A stretch of DNA of 64,000 nucleotides from Ferriphaselus sp. R-1 (GCF_000746095.1 NZ_JQKP01000003.1:165681-229680), one strand, 5' to 3'. Positions 1-10,631 are shown, counted from the stretch's first letter. Notes: a model not told the origin generated them from the letters alone. Program-made: numbers and translations.

Positions 1-1340
1 TCGTCCGCCGGAGTCATCACCGTCATGTTCGGTATGCAACGCAGGAAGCTCAGATCGAAGCTGCCGGCATGCGTCGCGCCGTCCGCACCGACCAGGCCGC
101 CACGGTCTATGGCCAGCAGCACCGGCAGGTTCTGGATGGCGATGTCGTGGATCAGCTGGTCGTAAGCGCGTTGCAGGAAGGTGGAGTAGATCGCCACCAC
201 CGGCTTGTAGCCCTCGCAGGCCAGACCGGCAGCGAAGGTCAGCGCATGCTGTTCAGCGATGCCGACATCGAAGTAACGGGCCGGGAAGCGCTCGGAGAAT
301 TCGACCATGCCCGAACCCTCGCACATCGCCGGAGTGATGCCGACCAGCTTGTCGTCCTGCTCCGCCATGTCGCACAGCCATTCACCGAACACCTGAGTAT
401 AGGTCGGCTTGGCCGCGCCCTTGGGCTGGATGCCGCTGACCGGATCGAACTTGCCTACACCGTGGTACAGGATGCAGTCCTGCTCGGCGCGAACATAGCC
501 CTTGCCCTTCTGGGTGACGATGTGCAGGAACTGCGGCCCTTGCAACTGGCGGATGTTCTGCAAAGTCGTGACCAGCACGTCCAGATCGTGACCGTCGATG
601 GGGCCGATGTAATTGAAGCCGAACTCCTCGAACAGGGTGCTCGGCGTGACCATGCCCTTGACGTGCTCCTCGGCACGCTTGGCGAACTCCAGCATCTGCG
701 GCATGCCCTTGAGGATGCTCTCGCTCTTGCTGCGCACCTTGGCGTAGAAGCGGCCTGACATCAGTTTGGCCAGATAGTTGTTGAGCGCCCCCACCGGCTT
801 GGAGATGGACATGTCGTTGTCGTTAAGGATCACCAGCAGGTTGGCATCCATCGCTCCGGCGTTGTTGAGCGCCTCGAACGCCATGCCGCCGGTCATCGCT
901 CCATCGCCGATGATGGCTACGGCACGGTCGTCCGAACCGGCCAGTTGCGCCGCCGCCGCCATACCCAACGCGGCGGAGATCGAGGTGCTCGAATGGCCGG
1001 TGCCAAAGGTGTCGAACTCGCTCTCGCTGCGCTTGGGGAAACCGGAGATGCCTCCGGCCATGCGCAGTCCGGCCATGGCTTCGCGACGCCCGGTCAGGAT
1101 CTTGTGCGCATAGGTCTGGTGACCGACATCCCACACCAGCTTGTCCTGCGGGGTGTTAAACACATAGTGCAGGGCCACGGTCAGTTCGACGGTGCCCAGG
1201 TTCGACGACAAATGGCCGCCGGTCTTGCTCACCGATTCGACCAGAAAGGCGCGCAACTCATCCGCCAGTTGCGGCAACTGCTGCGGCTCAAGACGGCGCA
1301 GGTCTTCGGGAGAGGTGATGGATTCCAGCAGGGTGGGCAT
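1..1340 (-). CDS. dxs: 1-deoxy-D-xylulose-5-phosphate synthase, C-terminus outside window
   Basis: Condenses pyruvate and glyceraldehyde 3-phosphate to DXP, the first step of the MEP isoprenoid pathway and a precursor source for thiamine and pyridoxal. About 446 N-terminal residues are visible; Dxs is usually 615-640, so roughly a quarter is missing beyond the left edge. The thiamine-diphosphate motif GDGAMTGG is at about residues 145-152, preceded by the [14 protein letters not shown] segment near 72, and the [13 protein letters not shown] region of the second domain is present. The start ATG shares one base with the ispA stop (TGATG), so it is the distal gene of the xseB-ispA-dxs operon. 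Identification is firm. Confidence 0.97.
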   Translation of the reverse strand, partial: MPTLLESITSPEDLRRLEPQQLPQLADELRAFLVESVSKTGGHLSSNLGTVELTVALHYVFNTPQDKLVWDVGHQTYAHKILTGRREAMAGLRMAGGISGFPKRSESEFDTFGTGHSSTSISAALGMAAAAQLAGSDDRAVAIIGDGAMTGGMAFEALNNAGAMDANLLVILNDNDMSISKPVGALNNYLAKLMSGRFYAKVRSKSESILKGMPQMLEFAKRAEEHVKGMVTPSTLFEEFGFNYIGPIDGHDLDVLVTTLQNIRQLQGPQFLHIVTQKGKGYVRAEQDCILYHGVGKFDPVSGIQPKGAAKPTYTQVFGEWLCDMAEQDDKLVGITPAMCEGSGMVEFSERFPARYFDVGIAEQHALTFAAGLACEGYKPVVAIYSTFLQRAYDQLIHDIAIQNLPVLLAIDRGGLVGADGATHAGSFDLSFLRCIPNMTVMTPAD

Positions 1341-2230
1341 CAATACTTTCGCAATACGATGAAGTCTGCCAGTTCGCGCAGACGTTGGGCGGGAGCGCCC
1401 AGTTCGGCGAGCGCTTCCAGCGCCTCGCGGTGCAGATCGGCTGCCATGCGCTTGGCCGCCGCCGCGCCCAGTAACGTGACGTAAGTGGGCTTGTCGTTGT
1501 CGGCATCCTTGCCTGCGGTCTTGCCCAGCGTAGCGGTGTCGGCCTCGGCATCCAGCACGTCGTCGACCACCTGGAAGGCCAGGCCGATGCACTTGGCGTA
1601 ATGGTCCAGACGCTCCAGCAAGCGCTGGTCGGCCTCGCCGCAATGTGCGCCCAGCAGCACGGCAGCGCGGATCAGCGCGCCGGTCTTGTGAATGTGCATG
1701 AACTCCAGCTCGGGCACGCTCAAGGGCTTGCCCACGCTATCCAGGTCGATGGCCTGACCGCCCGCCATGCCGCGCGAACCGGAGGCCTGCGCCAGCAGGC
1801 GCACCATCTCGATCTGGCGCAGAGGACGGTCGCTCAGGGCCGGGTCGGTGAGGAACTGGAACGCCAGCGTCTGCAGGCTGTCGCCCACCAGCAGGGCGGT
1901 CGCCTCGTCGTATCGCACATGGCAGGTCGGCTTGCCGCGCCGCAGCACATCGTCGTCCATGCAGGGCATGTCGTCGTGCACCAGCGAATACGCATGGATC
2001 AGCTCGACAGCGGCGGCGACGTGGTCGATCCGCTCCACGGTGGCACCGACCAGTTCACCGGCGGCGAAAGCCAGCAAAGGGCGGACCCGCTTGCCTCCAT
2101 CGAGCACCGAATAGCGCATCGCCTGATGCAGGCGTTGTGGGGCGACATCCGGTTGCGGCAGCCATTGCTTCAGCACCTCCTCGAAGCGCGACTGCTGGGC
2201 GCTGGCCCAATCCTGAAAAACCAAGGTCAT
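1340..2230 (-). CDS. ispA: (2E,6E)-farnesyl diphosphate synthase
   Basis: Adds two isopentenyl units to dimethylallyl diphosphate to make farnesyl diphosphate for undecaprenyl and quinone tails; cytosolic. The 296-residue length is normal for the family. The first aspartate-rich motif (DDMPCMDD) lies at residues 86-93 and the second (DDVLD) near 230, followed by a lysine-rich [15 protein letters not shown] stretch typical of the enzyme. GGKRVRP near 45-51 binds the diphosphate. It overlaps xseB by four bases (ATGA) and dxs by one, so the three genes are translationally coupled. Some homologues make geranyl diphosphate; the sequence alone does not fix chain length. Confidence 0.95.
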   Translation of the reverse strand: MTLVFQDWASAQQSRFEEVLKQWLPQPDVAPQRLHQAMRYSVLDGGKRVRPLLAFAAGELVGATVERIDHVAAAVELIHAYSLVHDDMPCMDDDVLRRGKPTCHVRYDEATALLVGDSLQTLAFQFLTDPALSDRPLRQIEMVRLLAQASGSRGMAGGQAIDLDSVGKPLSVPELEFMHIHKTGALIRAAVLLGAHCGEADQRLLERLDHYAKCIGLAFQVVDDVLDAEADTATLGKTAGKDADNDKPTYVTLLGAAAAKRMAADLHREALEALAELGAPAQRLRELADFIVLRKY

Positions 2231-2460
2231 TTGTCTTCGTCCACTGCGAACGGTTTGAGCGCGCCCTCTTCCAGCACGCTGACTTGTTGCTGCACGTCGT
2301 CCAGCTTGCCGCGACAGCGCTGCAACAGCTCCACACCGCGCCGGTATGCCGCCAGGGAATCCTCCAGCGACAGCTTGCCGGACTCCATGTCGGCCACCAC
2401 TTGCTCCAGCTCGGCGAGCGCCGCCTCGAAGCTTTGCCCCTTGGGGGATTTTGCAGTCAT
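2227..2460 (-). CDS. xseB: Exodeoxyribonuclease VII small subunit
   Basis: Small subunit of the single-strand-specific exonuclease VII, which binds several XseB chains to one XseA. The 77-residue protein starting MTAKSPKGQSFEAAL has the family pattern: SFEAALAELEQVVADMESG, then LSLEDSLAAYRRGVELL. I chose the ATG at 2460; an upstream in-frame start would add 19 residues unlike the family. It is the first gene of the operon with ispA and dxs, the usual order in beta- and gammaproteobacteria. A -10 element about 70 bases upstream supports this start. Confidence 0.93.
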   Translation of the reverse strand: MTAKSPKGQSFEAALAELEQVVADMESGKLSLEDSLAAYRRGVELLQRCRGKLDDVQQQVSVLEEGALKPFAVDEDK

Positions 2461-2528
2461 CACTGATCTCGTTCGCGAAAGGCGTGCATTGTACCGAATG
2501 GCTCCACTCCTAGACAATCGCCCCGGCG

Positions 2529-2557
2529 ATTATAGTCGCCACAGACCATCGTGCCGA
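2529..2557 (-). promoter_or_regulatory. Predicted promoter of xseB-ispA-dxs
   Basis: On the minus strand a perfect TATAAT (2529-2534) is preceded after 17 bases by TCGGCA (2552-2557), which matches four of six -35 bases. It lies in the divergent gap with the aminotransferase gene and faces xseB. Confidence 0.5.
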
Positions 2558-2604
2558 AAGCGGAAAATCCCTGCCGCCGCCGCTCACACTCGGTGCGAGG
2601 CGGG

Positions 2605-2610
2605 TATAAT
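2605..2610 (+). promoter_or_regulatory. Predicted -10 element for the aspartate aminotransferase gene
   Basis: A perfect TATAAT stands 32 bases before the TTG start at 2643. No convincing -35 hexamer is seen at 16-18 bases, so only the -10 is claimed. Confidence 0.45.
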
Positions 2611-2642
2611 CGCGGGCAATGTCCCAACCGTAAGGAAACATC

Positions 2643-3833
<1,191 letters not shown>

Positions 3834-3837
3834 CCGG

Positions 3838-4842
3838 ATGAAGGTCGCCGTTTGTAGCGCCCACCCCTATGACCGGCGCTTCCTTCAGGAAGCCAACACC
3901 ACTTACGGCCACGAGCTGAGTTTCTTCGATGCCCGCCTGAGCGAGGAGACCCGCCAGATGGTGGCCGGATTCCCCGCCATCTGCGCCTTCGTCAATGACA
4001 CCTTGAACGATGCCGTGCTGGCCGCATTGGCACAGCAGGGCACGCGCCTGATCGCCTTGCGCTGTGCCGGATTCAACAATGTAGACCTCGCCTCGGCGGC
4101 ACGCCACGGCCTGCGCGTGGTGCGCGTCCCGGCCTATTCGCCGCATTCGGTGGCCGAACACACGCTGGCGCTGATCCTGGCGCTCAACCGCAAGACGCAC
4201 CGCGCCTACAACCGTGTGCGGGACGGCAACTTCTCGCTGGACGGACTGCTAGGTTTCGAGTTACGCGGGCGGACTGTCGGCATCATCGGCACCGGGCGCA
4301 TCGGGCTGGCCACCGCCGAGATCCTGCGCGGCTTCGGCTGCCGTCTGCTGGCCCATGACCCCTACCCCGCTCCCGAATGCTCGGCACTCGGTGCGGAATA
4401 CGTCACGCTGGACGAGCTGTATCGCGACAGCGACCTCATCTCCCTGCATTGCCCGCTCACCCAGGATAGCTTCCACCTCATCAACACCGCCGCCATCGGC
4501 AAGATGAAACGCGGCGTGATCCTCATCAACACCAGTCGGGGCGCGGTCATCGACAGCCTTGCCGTCATCGCTGGCCTCAAGAGTGGCCACATCGGAGGGC
4601 TGGGGCTGGATGTCTATGAGCAGGAAGGCGACCTGTTCTTTCAGGACCTGTCTTGCCAGGTCATCCAGGACGATGTGTTCGAGCGCCTGTTATCCTTCCC
4701 CAATGTGCTGATCACCGGCCATCAGGGCTTTTTCACTGCCGAAGCACTGGCCAGTATCGCGCACACCACCCTGCATAACGTCAGCCTGTTCGAGCAGTCT
4801 GGCGCGTGCCCGAACGAAGTCACCTCTGCACTGGTTCGCTAA
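3838..4842 (+). CDS. D-2-hydroxyacid dehydrogenase, LdhA (D-lactate dehydrogenase)-like
   Basis: NAD-dependent reduction of a 2-oxoacid, most likely pyruvate to D-lactate. The 334-residue protein has the LdhA layout: an N-terminal catalytic half with LRCAGFNNVDL (about 74-84) and VPAYSPHSVAEHTLALIL, then a nucleotide-binding half with VGIIGTGRIG (147-156). The catalytic arginine lies in INTSRGAVID, a glutamate in LDVYEQEGDLFF, and the histidine in ITGHQGFFT near 296. The long insert after YEQEG is characteristic of LdhA rather than GyaR or SerA. It starts four bases after the aminotransferase stop, so the two are probably co-transcribed. The true substrate could be another 2-oxoacid. Confidence 0.88.
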   Translation: MKVAVCSAHPYDRRFLQEANTTYGHELSFFDARLSEETRQMVAGFPAICAFVNDTLNDAVLAALAQQGTRLIALRCAGFNNVDLASAARHGLRVVRVPAYSPHSVAEHTLALILALNRKTHRAYNRVRDGNFSLDGLLGFELRGRTVGIIGTGRIGLATAEILRGFGCRLLAHDPYPAPECSALGAEYVTLDELYRDSDLISLHCPLTQDSFHLINTAAIGKMKRGVILINTSRGAVIDSLAVIAGLKSGHIGGLGLDVYEQEGDLFFQDLSCQVIQDDVFERLLSFPNVLITGHQGFFTAEALASIAHTTLHNVSLFEQSGACPNEVTSALVR

Positions 4843-4855
4843 CCCAGGTAAAACC

Positions 4856-6037
4856 ATGAATCACTCATTCGATATCGCCATCATAGGCGCGGGCGCGGCT
4901 GGCCTGATGTGCGCCCTGACCGCCGCCCAGCGTGGCCGCTCGGTCGTGCTGCTGGACCACTCGGCCAAGCTGGCCGAGAAGATCCGCATTTCGGGCGGCG
5001 GACGCTGCAACTTCACCAACCTGAACGTGAAACCGGAGAACTACCTGTCGGACAACCCGCACTTTGTGCGTTCCGCGCTGGCGCGCTATACGCCGCAGCA
5101 CTTCATCGCCATGCTGGACGAGCACGGCATCCGCTGGAGCGAGAAGGAGCTGGGGCAGTTGTTCTGCGACGACAGTTCCGAGGCGGTCATCAAGATGCTG
5201 AAGGACGATTGCGAAGCCGCCAACGTGCGCCGCTACCACTCTTGCGAAGTGCATGAGATCAAGCCAAGGAATTCAAAAGATCGATTTGAAATCATTAGCT
5301 CACGCGATACTTTTCATGTCACGTCGCTGGTCATCGCCACGGGCGGCCTGTCCATTCCCAAGACCGGCGCGACACCGTTCGGCTACAAGGTGGCCGAGCA
5401 GTTCGGCCTGCCCATGGTCAAACTGAGGCCGGGCCTGGTGCCGCTCACCTTCCGCCCCGACGAGTGGCAACCCTACTCCGGCCTGTCCGGACTCTCCTTC
5501 CCCGCCGAAATCAGCTTCGGCAAGCAGAGTTTCCGCAACGAGCTGCTGTTCACCCATCGCGGCCTGAGCGGCCCGGCCATCTTGCAAATCTCCTCCTACT
5601 GGGAGCACGGCCAGCCTTTGTCCATCGACCTGCTGCCCGGACGCGACATGCAGGCGCTGTTCGAAGAGCACCGCAGCAGCAAGATGCTGATGAGCAACTT
5701 CATCGGCCAATATCTACCCAAACGCTTTGCTGAGGTGTGGCTGCCGCAGTTCGGCGAGAACCTGCCGGTCAACCAGTGGTCACCCAAAAAACTGTCCGCC
5801 CTCGCCGAGCAAGTACATCACTGGCGCATCACTCCGTCCGGCACCCAAGGCTACACCAAGGCCGAAGTTACCTGCGGTGGCGTGGACACGCGCGCACTCT
5901 CGTCCAAGACGATGGAAGCCAGCGCCGTGCCGGGCTTGTATTTCATCGGCGAAGTGGTCGATGTGACGGGCCAACTGGGCGGTTACAACTTCCAGTGGGC
6001 GTGGGCATCGGGCCACGCGGCGGGGATGGCAGCCTAG
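4856..6037 (+). CDS. BaiN/HI0933-family FAD-dependent oxidoreductase (YhiN-like)
   Basis: A flavoprotein of the HI0933/YhiN family (393 residues, normal length). The FAD-binding dinucleotide fold is at the N-terminus (IAIIGAGAAGLMCA, about residues 7-20), followed by the family motif ISGGGRCNFTN near 46. The centre carries THRGLSGPAILQISSYW, also diagnostic, and the C-terminus has the second FAD contact GEVVDVTGQLGGYNFQWAWASGH. The physiological substrate of this family is not established; BaiN of Clostridium reduces bile-acid intermediates, which need not apply here. It follows the dehydrogenase by 13 bases and may be the last gene of that unit. Confidence 0.88.
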   Translation: MNHSFDIAIIGAGAAGLMCALTAAQRGRSVVLLDHSAKLAEKIRISGGGRCNFTNLNVKPENYLSDNPHFVRSALARYTPQHFIAMLDEHGIRWSEKELGQLFCDDSSEAVIKMLKDDCEAANVRRYHSCEVHEIKPRNSKDRFEIISSRDTFHVTSLVIATGGLSIPKTGATPFGYKVAEQFGLPMVKLRPGLVPLTFRPDEWQPYSGLSGLSFPAEISFGKQSFRNELLFTHRGLSGPAILQISSYWEHGQPLSIDLLPGRDMQALFEEHRSSKMLMSNFIGQYLPKRFAEVWLPQFGENLPVNQWSPKKLSALAEQVHHWRITPSGTQGYTKAEVTCGGVDTRALSSKTMEASAVPGLYFIGEVVDVTGQLGGYNFQWAWASGHAAGMAA

Positions 6038-6054
6038 GCAAACATCGCTATAAT
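6026..6054 (+). promoter_or_regulatory. Predicted promoter of the Spy-like gene
   Basis: TATAAT at 6049-6054 with ATGGCA (6026-6031, four of six -35 matches) 17 bases upstream. It overlaps the 3' end of the flavoprotein gene and faces the gene at 6117. Confidence 0.5.
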
Positions 6055-6116
6055 CCGCCCGCAATGGCGTGTCGCCACACCGCGCCCCCGGTCAACCCAA
6101 GATTGAAAGGATAACC

Positions 6117-6488
6117 ATGAAACTGCTCATCACCTCGGCCCTGTTCGCCAGCCTGTGCTCTGGTTTCGCCAGCGCCTGCCCACCCTCCCAGACCGACGAC
6201 CACTGCGACCCGAAAAAGCACGGCGAGATGGCAGGTCCGGCGCAAAAGCTGCACGATGCGCTGAAACTGTCGCCGGAGCAGGATGCCGCCTGGAAGGCCA
6301 TGCAGGACCATGCACGCGCCCGCATGGAGCATCACCAGCAGGAGCGCATCGAGGCCAAGGCCGAGTTCGATGCCTTTTATGACAAGCTCTCTCCCGAGCA
6401 GAAAAAGATGCTGGATGCGCACCATGCCCGCCACGACGGCATGCACGAAGGCTGCGATCCCAAGCGCCTGCCATCCATCAAGAAATAA
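6117..6488 (+). CDS. Periplasmic Spy/CpxP-like (LTXXQ) protein
   Basis: A 123-residue exported protein. Residues 1-20 form a signal peptide (MKLLITSALFASLCSGFASA) with cleavage before CPPS. The mature part is helical, charged and histidine-rich, with two LSPEQ motifs (near residues 43 and 95), the LTxxQ signature of the Spy/CpxP/CnrX group of periplasmic chaperones and stress sensors. The start at 6117 has AAAGG six bases upstream and leads directly into the signal peptide. A cysteine after cleavage and several histidines suggest metal contact, which is inference. The cytochrome b561 gene follows after 63 bases. Confidence 0.8.
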   Translation: MKLLITSALFASLCSGFASACPPSQTDDHCDPKKHGEMAGPAQKLHDALKLSPEQDAAWKAMQDHARARMEHHQQERIEAKAEFDAFYDKLSPEQKKMLDAHHARHDGMHEGCDPKRLPSIKK

Positions 6489-6551
6489 GCCACTCACCCG
6501 TTCACCTCCGGGAGGCTACCTCACCGCCTCCCCACCTCACGGAGACTTCGC

Positions 6552-7079
6552 ATGCAAAACCAATATAGCCGCCGCCTGGCCATCATCCATTGGCTGACGC
6601 TGATCCTGTTCATCGCCGCCTTCTATTTCGGCCACGAGCTGGACGAGACCGAGCAAGCCGCCGCCAAGTTCGGCCTGTATCCCTACCACTTCCTGCTTGG
6701 CGATGCCGTGCTGGTGCTGACCTTGTTGCGCGCGTATTTCATCCGCAAGGATGGCAAGCCCGCCCCCATCGCTGGCGGCAGCCCGCTGGCCAACAAGGTC
6801 TCCACCGGCATCCACCACTTGCTGTACGTGTTGCTGATCGCCGTCCCCGCCAGCGGCATGATCATGCTCAACACCACCGGACTGTTGGTCGCTTTCCAGT
6901 CCCACGATGTCAGCAAGATGCCGGACCTGGAAGAGTTCGCCATCCACGAGATCCATGCCACGCTGATCTTCATCCTGATCGCCACGATCGCGCTGCACGT
7001 GCTGGCCGCCCTGCATCACCAATTTATCCTCAAGGATGGCTTGATGAGCCGCATGTCGCTGTTCGGCAAGCGTGACTGA
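6552..7079 (+). CDS. Cytochrome b561-family membrane protein
   Basis: A 175-residue integral membrane protein with four predicted helices: residues 9-27, 46-62, about 88-108 and about 137-157. Conserved histidines lie in the helices (IIHWL, YHFLLGD, GIHHLLYVLL, HEIHATLIFI, IALHVLAALHH), the pattern of the bacterial b561/YceJ family that binds two haem b groups and passes electrons from quinol or to superoxide. ACGGAG at 6539-6544 is a suitable ribosome-binding site before ATG 6552. It may form a transcription unit with the Spy-like gene upstream, and a GC hairpin follows the stop. Confidence 0.85.
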   Translation: MQNQYSRRLAIIHWLTLILFIAAFYFGHELDETEQAAAKFGLYPYHFLLGDAVLVLTLLRAYFIRKDGKPAPIAGGSPLANKVSTGIHHLLYVLLIAVPASGMIMLNTTGLLVAFQSHDVSKMPDLEEFAIHEIHATLIFILIATIALHVLAALHHQFILKDGLMSRMSLFGKRD

Positions 7080-7098
7080 GTTGGAATCATGGGCCGTG

Positions 7099-7123
7099 CG
7101 GGGAGACAATTCGCTCCCCGTTT
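7099..7123 (+). terminator. Possible terminator after cytochrome b561 gene
   Basis: Seven-base perfect stem (7099-7105 with 7114-7120, CGGGGAG/CTCCCCG), eight-base loop, then only three T. It is a weak intrinsic terminator at best. Confidence 0.4.
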
Positions 7124-7254
7124 CGGCTTGAGTCGCGCGTAACAATCGGCGGAGTAGTGCTATCATTACGCCCGCAAAATCAAGCAGCAATCATCGGGTG
7201 GCACATAAAAACCAGGTCACCGGACAATAACCAACAAAACAGTCGGGGAGAGAA

Positions 7255-7626
7255 ATGATTCTAGGGAACACCAACCTGTCAGGGGCTTCCGAATTCGTGG
7301 TGCAGGGGCTCACGATCGATGGCCATGCGTTCAGCCTGCCGGAAGACTGGGCCATGCCGGAAGATTGGGTCGATCACTTGTGCGACATGCTCTCGACCAC
7401 CGGCCTCGACAAGCGCACGATTTACTCGGAGTTCGTCCGCCCTGCCGTGATCGGCGATGTGCGCTCCATCGTCGTCCAGATCGAGATCAAGGAAAAACAC
7501 CCCGGCGCGTTCGACCGCATCAGCAAGTTCGTGGACGAGCATCGCCTGAAGGTACGTCCGGGCCGTGGCAAGACTGCCACCCCAGTCTCCGCCGAACGTC
7601 GCGACCCGACGCGCAACCACGGTTGA
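7255..7626 (+). CDS. DUF3579 family protein
   Basis: A 123-residue soluble protein resembling the betaproteobacterial DUF3579 family: EFVVQGLTIDGHAF, then PEDWVDHLCDMLSTTG, YSEFVRPAVIGDVRSIVVQ, and an acidic/basic helix KHPGAFDRISKFVDEHRLKV. No catalytic motif is visible, and the family's function is unknown to me. The C-terminal 20 residues are basic and probably disordered. A GGGGAGAG stretch before the ATG is a good ribosome-binding site. It lies 36 bases upstream of murJ on the same strand and could be co-transcribed with it. Family assignment is from pattern memory and is moderately sure. Confidence 0.7.
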   Translation: MILGNTNLSGASEFVVQGLTIDGHAFSLPEDWAMPEDWVDHLCDMLSTTGLDKRTIYSEFVRPAVIGDVRSIVVQIEIKEKHPGAFDRISKFVDEHRLKVRPGRGKTATPVSAERRDPTRNHG

Positions 7627-7662
7627 TCTTGCTGCGTCAGATTCCCGGCCAGAGGTGACGGC

Positions 7663-9201
7663 ATGAACTTGCTGAAAGCCCTGGCCACCATCAGCGGCCT
7701 CACCTTTGCATCGCGCATCCTCGCCTTCGCCCGCGATGTGCTGATCGCCCGCATCTTCGGTGCAGGCATGGCGACCGACGCTTTCTTCGTCGCCTTCAAA
7801 CTCCCCAACCTGCTGCGCCGCCTGTTCGCAGAAGGCGCGTTCTCGCAAGCCTTCGTGCCCATCTTCGGCGAGTACAAGAACCGGCGCGGCCATGACGAGA
7901 CCAAGCTGCTGGTCGATCACGTCGTGTCGCTGCTGGCGGTGATCCTGTTCATCGTCACCGTCATCGGCATCATCGCCGCGCCCATCCTGGTCTATATCAG
8001 CGCGCCGGGCTTTGTGAAAGAACCGGAAAAGTTCGACCTTACCGTGCAACTGCTGCGCGTCACCTCGCCCTACATCTTCTTCATCTCGTTGGTAGCCGTG
8101 GCGGCGGGCATCCTCAACTCCTACAACAAGTTCTGGGTACCGGCCTTCGCCCCCGTCCTGCTCAACATCTGCTTCATCGGCGCGGCGCTGTGGCTGGCCC
8201 CCTATTGCGATCCGCCCATCATGGCGCTGGGCTGGGCGGTGTTCCTCGCAGGCATCGTGCAGCTCGCGTTCCAGGTGCCGTTCCTCAGGCAGATCGGCAT
8301 GTTGCCGCGCTGGCGACTGGTGTTCAACGACGCAGGAGTGTGGCGCGTCATCAAGCAGATGGGGCCCGCCGTGTTCGGCGTATCCATCAGCCAGATCAGT
8401 CTCATCATCAACACCATCTTCGCCTCCTTCCTGGCGGCGGGCAGCGTGTCCTGGCTGTATTACGCCGACCGGCTGATGGAATTCCCCTCCGGCGTGCTGG
8501 GCGTGGCGATCAGCACCATCCTGCTGCCCTCGCTCTCCAAGCTGCACGTGGACAGCAACCCCAAGGAATTCTCCAAGATGCTGGACTGGGGCCTGCGCCT
8601 GACCTGCATGCTCACCCTGCCCTCCGCGCTGGCGCTGGGGCTCATCGCCGTACCGCTGCTGGCCACCTTCTTCCAGCACGGCAACTTTGTAGCGCACGAC
8701 GTGTTGATGACGCGCGACGCGCTGGTCGGCTACAGCGTCGGCCTGATCGGCATCCTGTCGGTGAAAGTGCTGGCGCCCGGCTTCTACGCGCGCCAGGACA
8801 TCAAGACCCCGGTAAAGATTGGCCTGATCACCCTGGCCGCCACCCAGTTAATGAACCTCGCCTTCATCGGCTGGCTGCACCACGCCGGACTGGCGCTGGC
8901 CATCGGCCTCGGCGCCTGCGTCAATTCCGCCATCCTGCTCTACCTGTTGCTCAAGCGCGGCATCTACCAACCCGAACCCGGCTGGGCCGCCTTCGCCCTC
9001 AAGCTGGCTGCGGCCCTGCTGGCAATGGGGGCGACGCTGTGGTTCGTCATGGGCAGCGAACAGCACTGGCTCACCACCGGCGGCTGGGGCCGCATCGGCC
9101 ATCTCGCCCTGCTGGTCAGCGCGGGCATAGTCATCTACTTCGCCGTGCTGGGCGCGCTGGGCTTCCGCCCCAAGGATTTCGCCAAGCGCAGCGTCGGCTG
9201 A
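7663..9201 (+). CDS. murJ: Lipid II flippase MurJ (MviN)
   Basis: Flips lipid-linked peptidoglycan precursor across the inner membrane. At 512 residues with about 14 hydrophobic segments it fits the MATE/MOP-type family. The N-terminal signature is complete: arginines R18, R24 and R52 fall at the same numbers as the essential residues of the E. coli protein ([29 protein letters not shown]). LPLL-type central motifs ([30 protein letters not shown]) are also present. GAGG seven bases before ATG 7663 supports the start. The thioredoxin gene begins ten bases downstream. Confidence 0.96.
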   Translation: MNLLKALATISGLTFASRILAFARDVLIARIFGAGMATDAFFVAFKLPNLLRRLFAEGAFSQAFVPIFGEYKNRRGHDETKLLVDHVVSLLAVILFIVTVIGIIAAPILVYISAPGFVKEPEKFDLTVQLLRVTSPYIFFISLVAVAAGILNSYNKFWVPAFAPVLLNICFIGAALWLAPYCDPPIMALGWAVFLAGIVQLAFQVPFLRQIGMLPRWRLVFNDAGVWRVIKQMGPAVFGVSISQISLIINTIFASFLAAGSVSWLYYADRLMEFPSGVLGVAISTILLPSLSKLHVDSNPKEFSKMLDWGLRLTCMLTLPSALALGLIAVPLLATFFQHGNFVAHDVLMTRDALVGYSVGLIGILSVKVLAPGFYARQDIKTPVKIGLITLAATQLMNLAFIGWLHHAGLALAIGLGACVNSAILLYLLLKRGIYQPEPGWAAFALKLAAALLAMGATLWFVMGSEQHWLTTGGWGRIGHLALLVSAGIVIYFAVLGALGFRPKDFAKRSVG

Positions 9202-9211
9202 GAGGACAACG

Positions 9212-9574
9212 ATGAGCGACCATTCCTACAACGTGGAAGAGGATAGTTTCGATGAGTTGGTCGTCGCCCGTTCGCACCAGTTGCCGGTGCTGATGGACAT
9301 CAGCGCGGAGTGGTGCGCGCCCTGCCGCGTACTCGCCCCGCTGCTGCACAAACTGGTGTTCGAGTACGACGGCCAGTTCTACCTCGGCATCGTCGATGCC
9401 GACGAGAACATGAAGATCGCAGGCCGCCACAAGGTGCGCGGCTTCCCCACCGTGGTCGCCTACAGCCACGGTGTCGAGATCGACCGCTTTCACAGCGCCC
9501 AGACCGAAGGTTTCCTGCGCGACTTCATCGACCGGGTGATCGAGCGGCACCGCGCGCATCCCACGCAGGGCTGA
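9212..9574 (+). CDS. Thioredoxin-fold protein with WCAPC active site
   Basis: A 120-residue cytosolic thioredoxin-like protein. The redox motif is W34-C35-A36-P37-C38, one residue different from the canonical WCGPC, with the cis-proline in GFPTVVAY near residue 84. It has no signal peptide or membrane segment. The C-terminal helix ends in a basic, histidine-containing tail. AGAGGACA upstream serves as ribosome-binding site. Its position directly behind murJ suggests co-transcription. It could be a general disulfide reductase or a specialised partner; the sequence does not decide this. Confidence 0.88.
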   Translation: MSDHSYNVEEDSFDELVVARSHQLPVLMDISAEWCAPCRVLAPLLHKLVFEYDGQFYLGIVDADENMKIAGRHKVRGFPTVVAYSHGVEIDRFHSAQTEGFLRDFIDRVIERHRAHPTQG

Positions 9575-9582
9575 CACTGGCA

Positions 9583-10314
9583 ATGCGGCTATCGCCCCTC
9601 GCTTACTTGCTGGCCAGCCTCCTCCTGCTCGGCGGCTGCGCCGGGGATGGCCGTTGGAATGGTCACAGTGCCCTGCCCACAACCATCGTCAACACCACCG
9701 GCAACACCTTCCAGAAGGACGGCAAGTGGCACTCTAACGCCGGGCCGCTATCGGCCCGCTTCGGCGGGCTGGCCTGCGACAACGCGGTCGGCGACATGCG
9801 ATTCCATACCGGGGAATACCTGCATTGGCACATCGCGCCCAGCGACTCGACCCCGCTGCCGGGAATGAGGCGCTGCCTCAAGAATCCGGACGGCGAGCCT
9901 AGCTGCGCCGAGAACTGGTCGCTATGCGGAAGGAAAGTCAGGGTCAGATGCGTGGCGGGCGATTTCTGCGGCAAGGCTGGCGCGCCCTCGCTGGTGTCAC
10001 GGATCAACCACGGCCATTCCCCCGTGAACGACTACCTGCCTCGCTTCTTCGTCGATGAGCTGACGCGCACGTTCGGAAGAAATCCGCCGGTAGCGAACTC
10101 CGTAGTGCTCTACATCACCGACTTCTGCCCGGCTGAGCACAGCAACAACAAACAGGCGCGGCAATGCCAAAGACCGCAGATAGACCTGTCCACCTCAGCC
10201 TTCCTGCTGCTGGGGAAAACCAATGAGCAAGGCTATATCAACTCCAACACCCGAGTCACCGTAGAACTGCTGGAAAGCAACGACCCCACCCCCGCTGGGC
10301 CGGAGTTTCCTTAG
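9583..10314 (+). CDS. Secreted lipoprotein with probable double-psi beta-barrel (RlpA/expansin/GH45-like) domain
   Basis: A 243-residue protein. Residues 1-19 form a lipoprotein signal with lipobox LLGGC, so the mature chain starts at Cys19 and is probably membrane-anchored. The rest is cysteine-rich (about eight further cysteines). The C-terminal half carries the pattern CGRKVRVRC, then VVLYITDFCPAE and QIDLSTSAFLLL. This order (strand, disulfide loop, IDLSxxAF) is how RlpA, expansins and GH45 enzymes build a double-psi barrel, with the aspartate of IDL at the conserved acid position. I infer binding or cleavage of a polysaccharide; no catalytic proof is visible. It begins eight bases after the thioredoxin stop. 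Confidence 0.6.
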   Translation: MRLSPLAYLLASLLLLGGCAGDGRWNGHSALPTTIVNTTGNTFQKDGKWHSNAGPLSARFGGLACDNAVGDMRFHTGEYLHWHIAPSDSTPLPGMRRCLKNPDGEPSCAENWSLCGRKVRVRCVAGDFCGKAGAPSLVSRINHGHSPVNDYLPRFFVDELTRTFGRNPPVANSVVLYITDFCPAEHSNNKQARQCQRPQIDLSTSAFLLLGKTNEQGYINSNTRVTVELLESNDPTPAGPEFP

Positions 10315-10631
10315 AGACACTCAGCGATCCAACGGACTCACCACACCGCGCCTAATCCACAGGTGCCGATGCTGTAATAGCGCAAGCGAATCTCCCCCCA
10401 TCCGGTCGAGCAGCTTAGTCGAATCCTGAAAAGCACTGAGCACGCATCCACGCATTTTTAGGCCGCCTATATCTGCCGACCTATATCCAGAGTTATAGTA
10501 ATAATATGTTTAATTGGTGTTATTTAACTTATCGTTGACAAGAATACCAGACTTAGGCGACATTGCGCCCTCATTATTAAGCCGTCTAAATTACGTTAGC
10601 CGTACCCCACTTCACCAGCCAAGGAAGAACC
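10315..10631. other. Gene-free A+T-rich gap before the cassette cluster
   Basis: No gene is supported in these 317 bases. Composition drops markedly from about 10440 (runs such as ATAATATG and TTTAATTGG), unlike the flanks. A GTTAGCC heptamer at 10595-10601, 31 bases before the first cassette gene, resembles an integron core site (GTTRRRY) but no paired site could be matched. Confidence 0.5.

Noticed and set aside
10522..10601. Possible third attC or attI upstream of the first cassette, ATTTAAC to GTTAGCC
   Set aside because: The outer heptamers are compatible, but the inner boxes do not pair and the DNA is too A+T-rich to tell from chance; only the core heptamer is reported as a hint.
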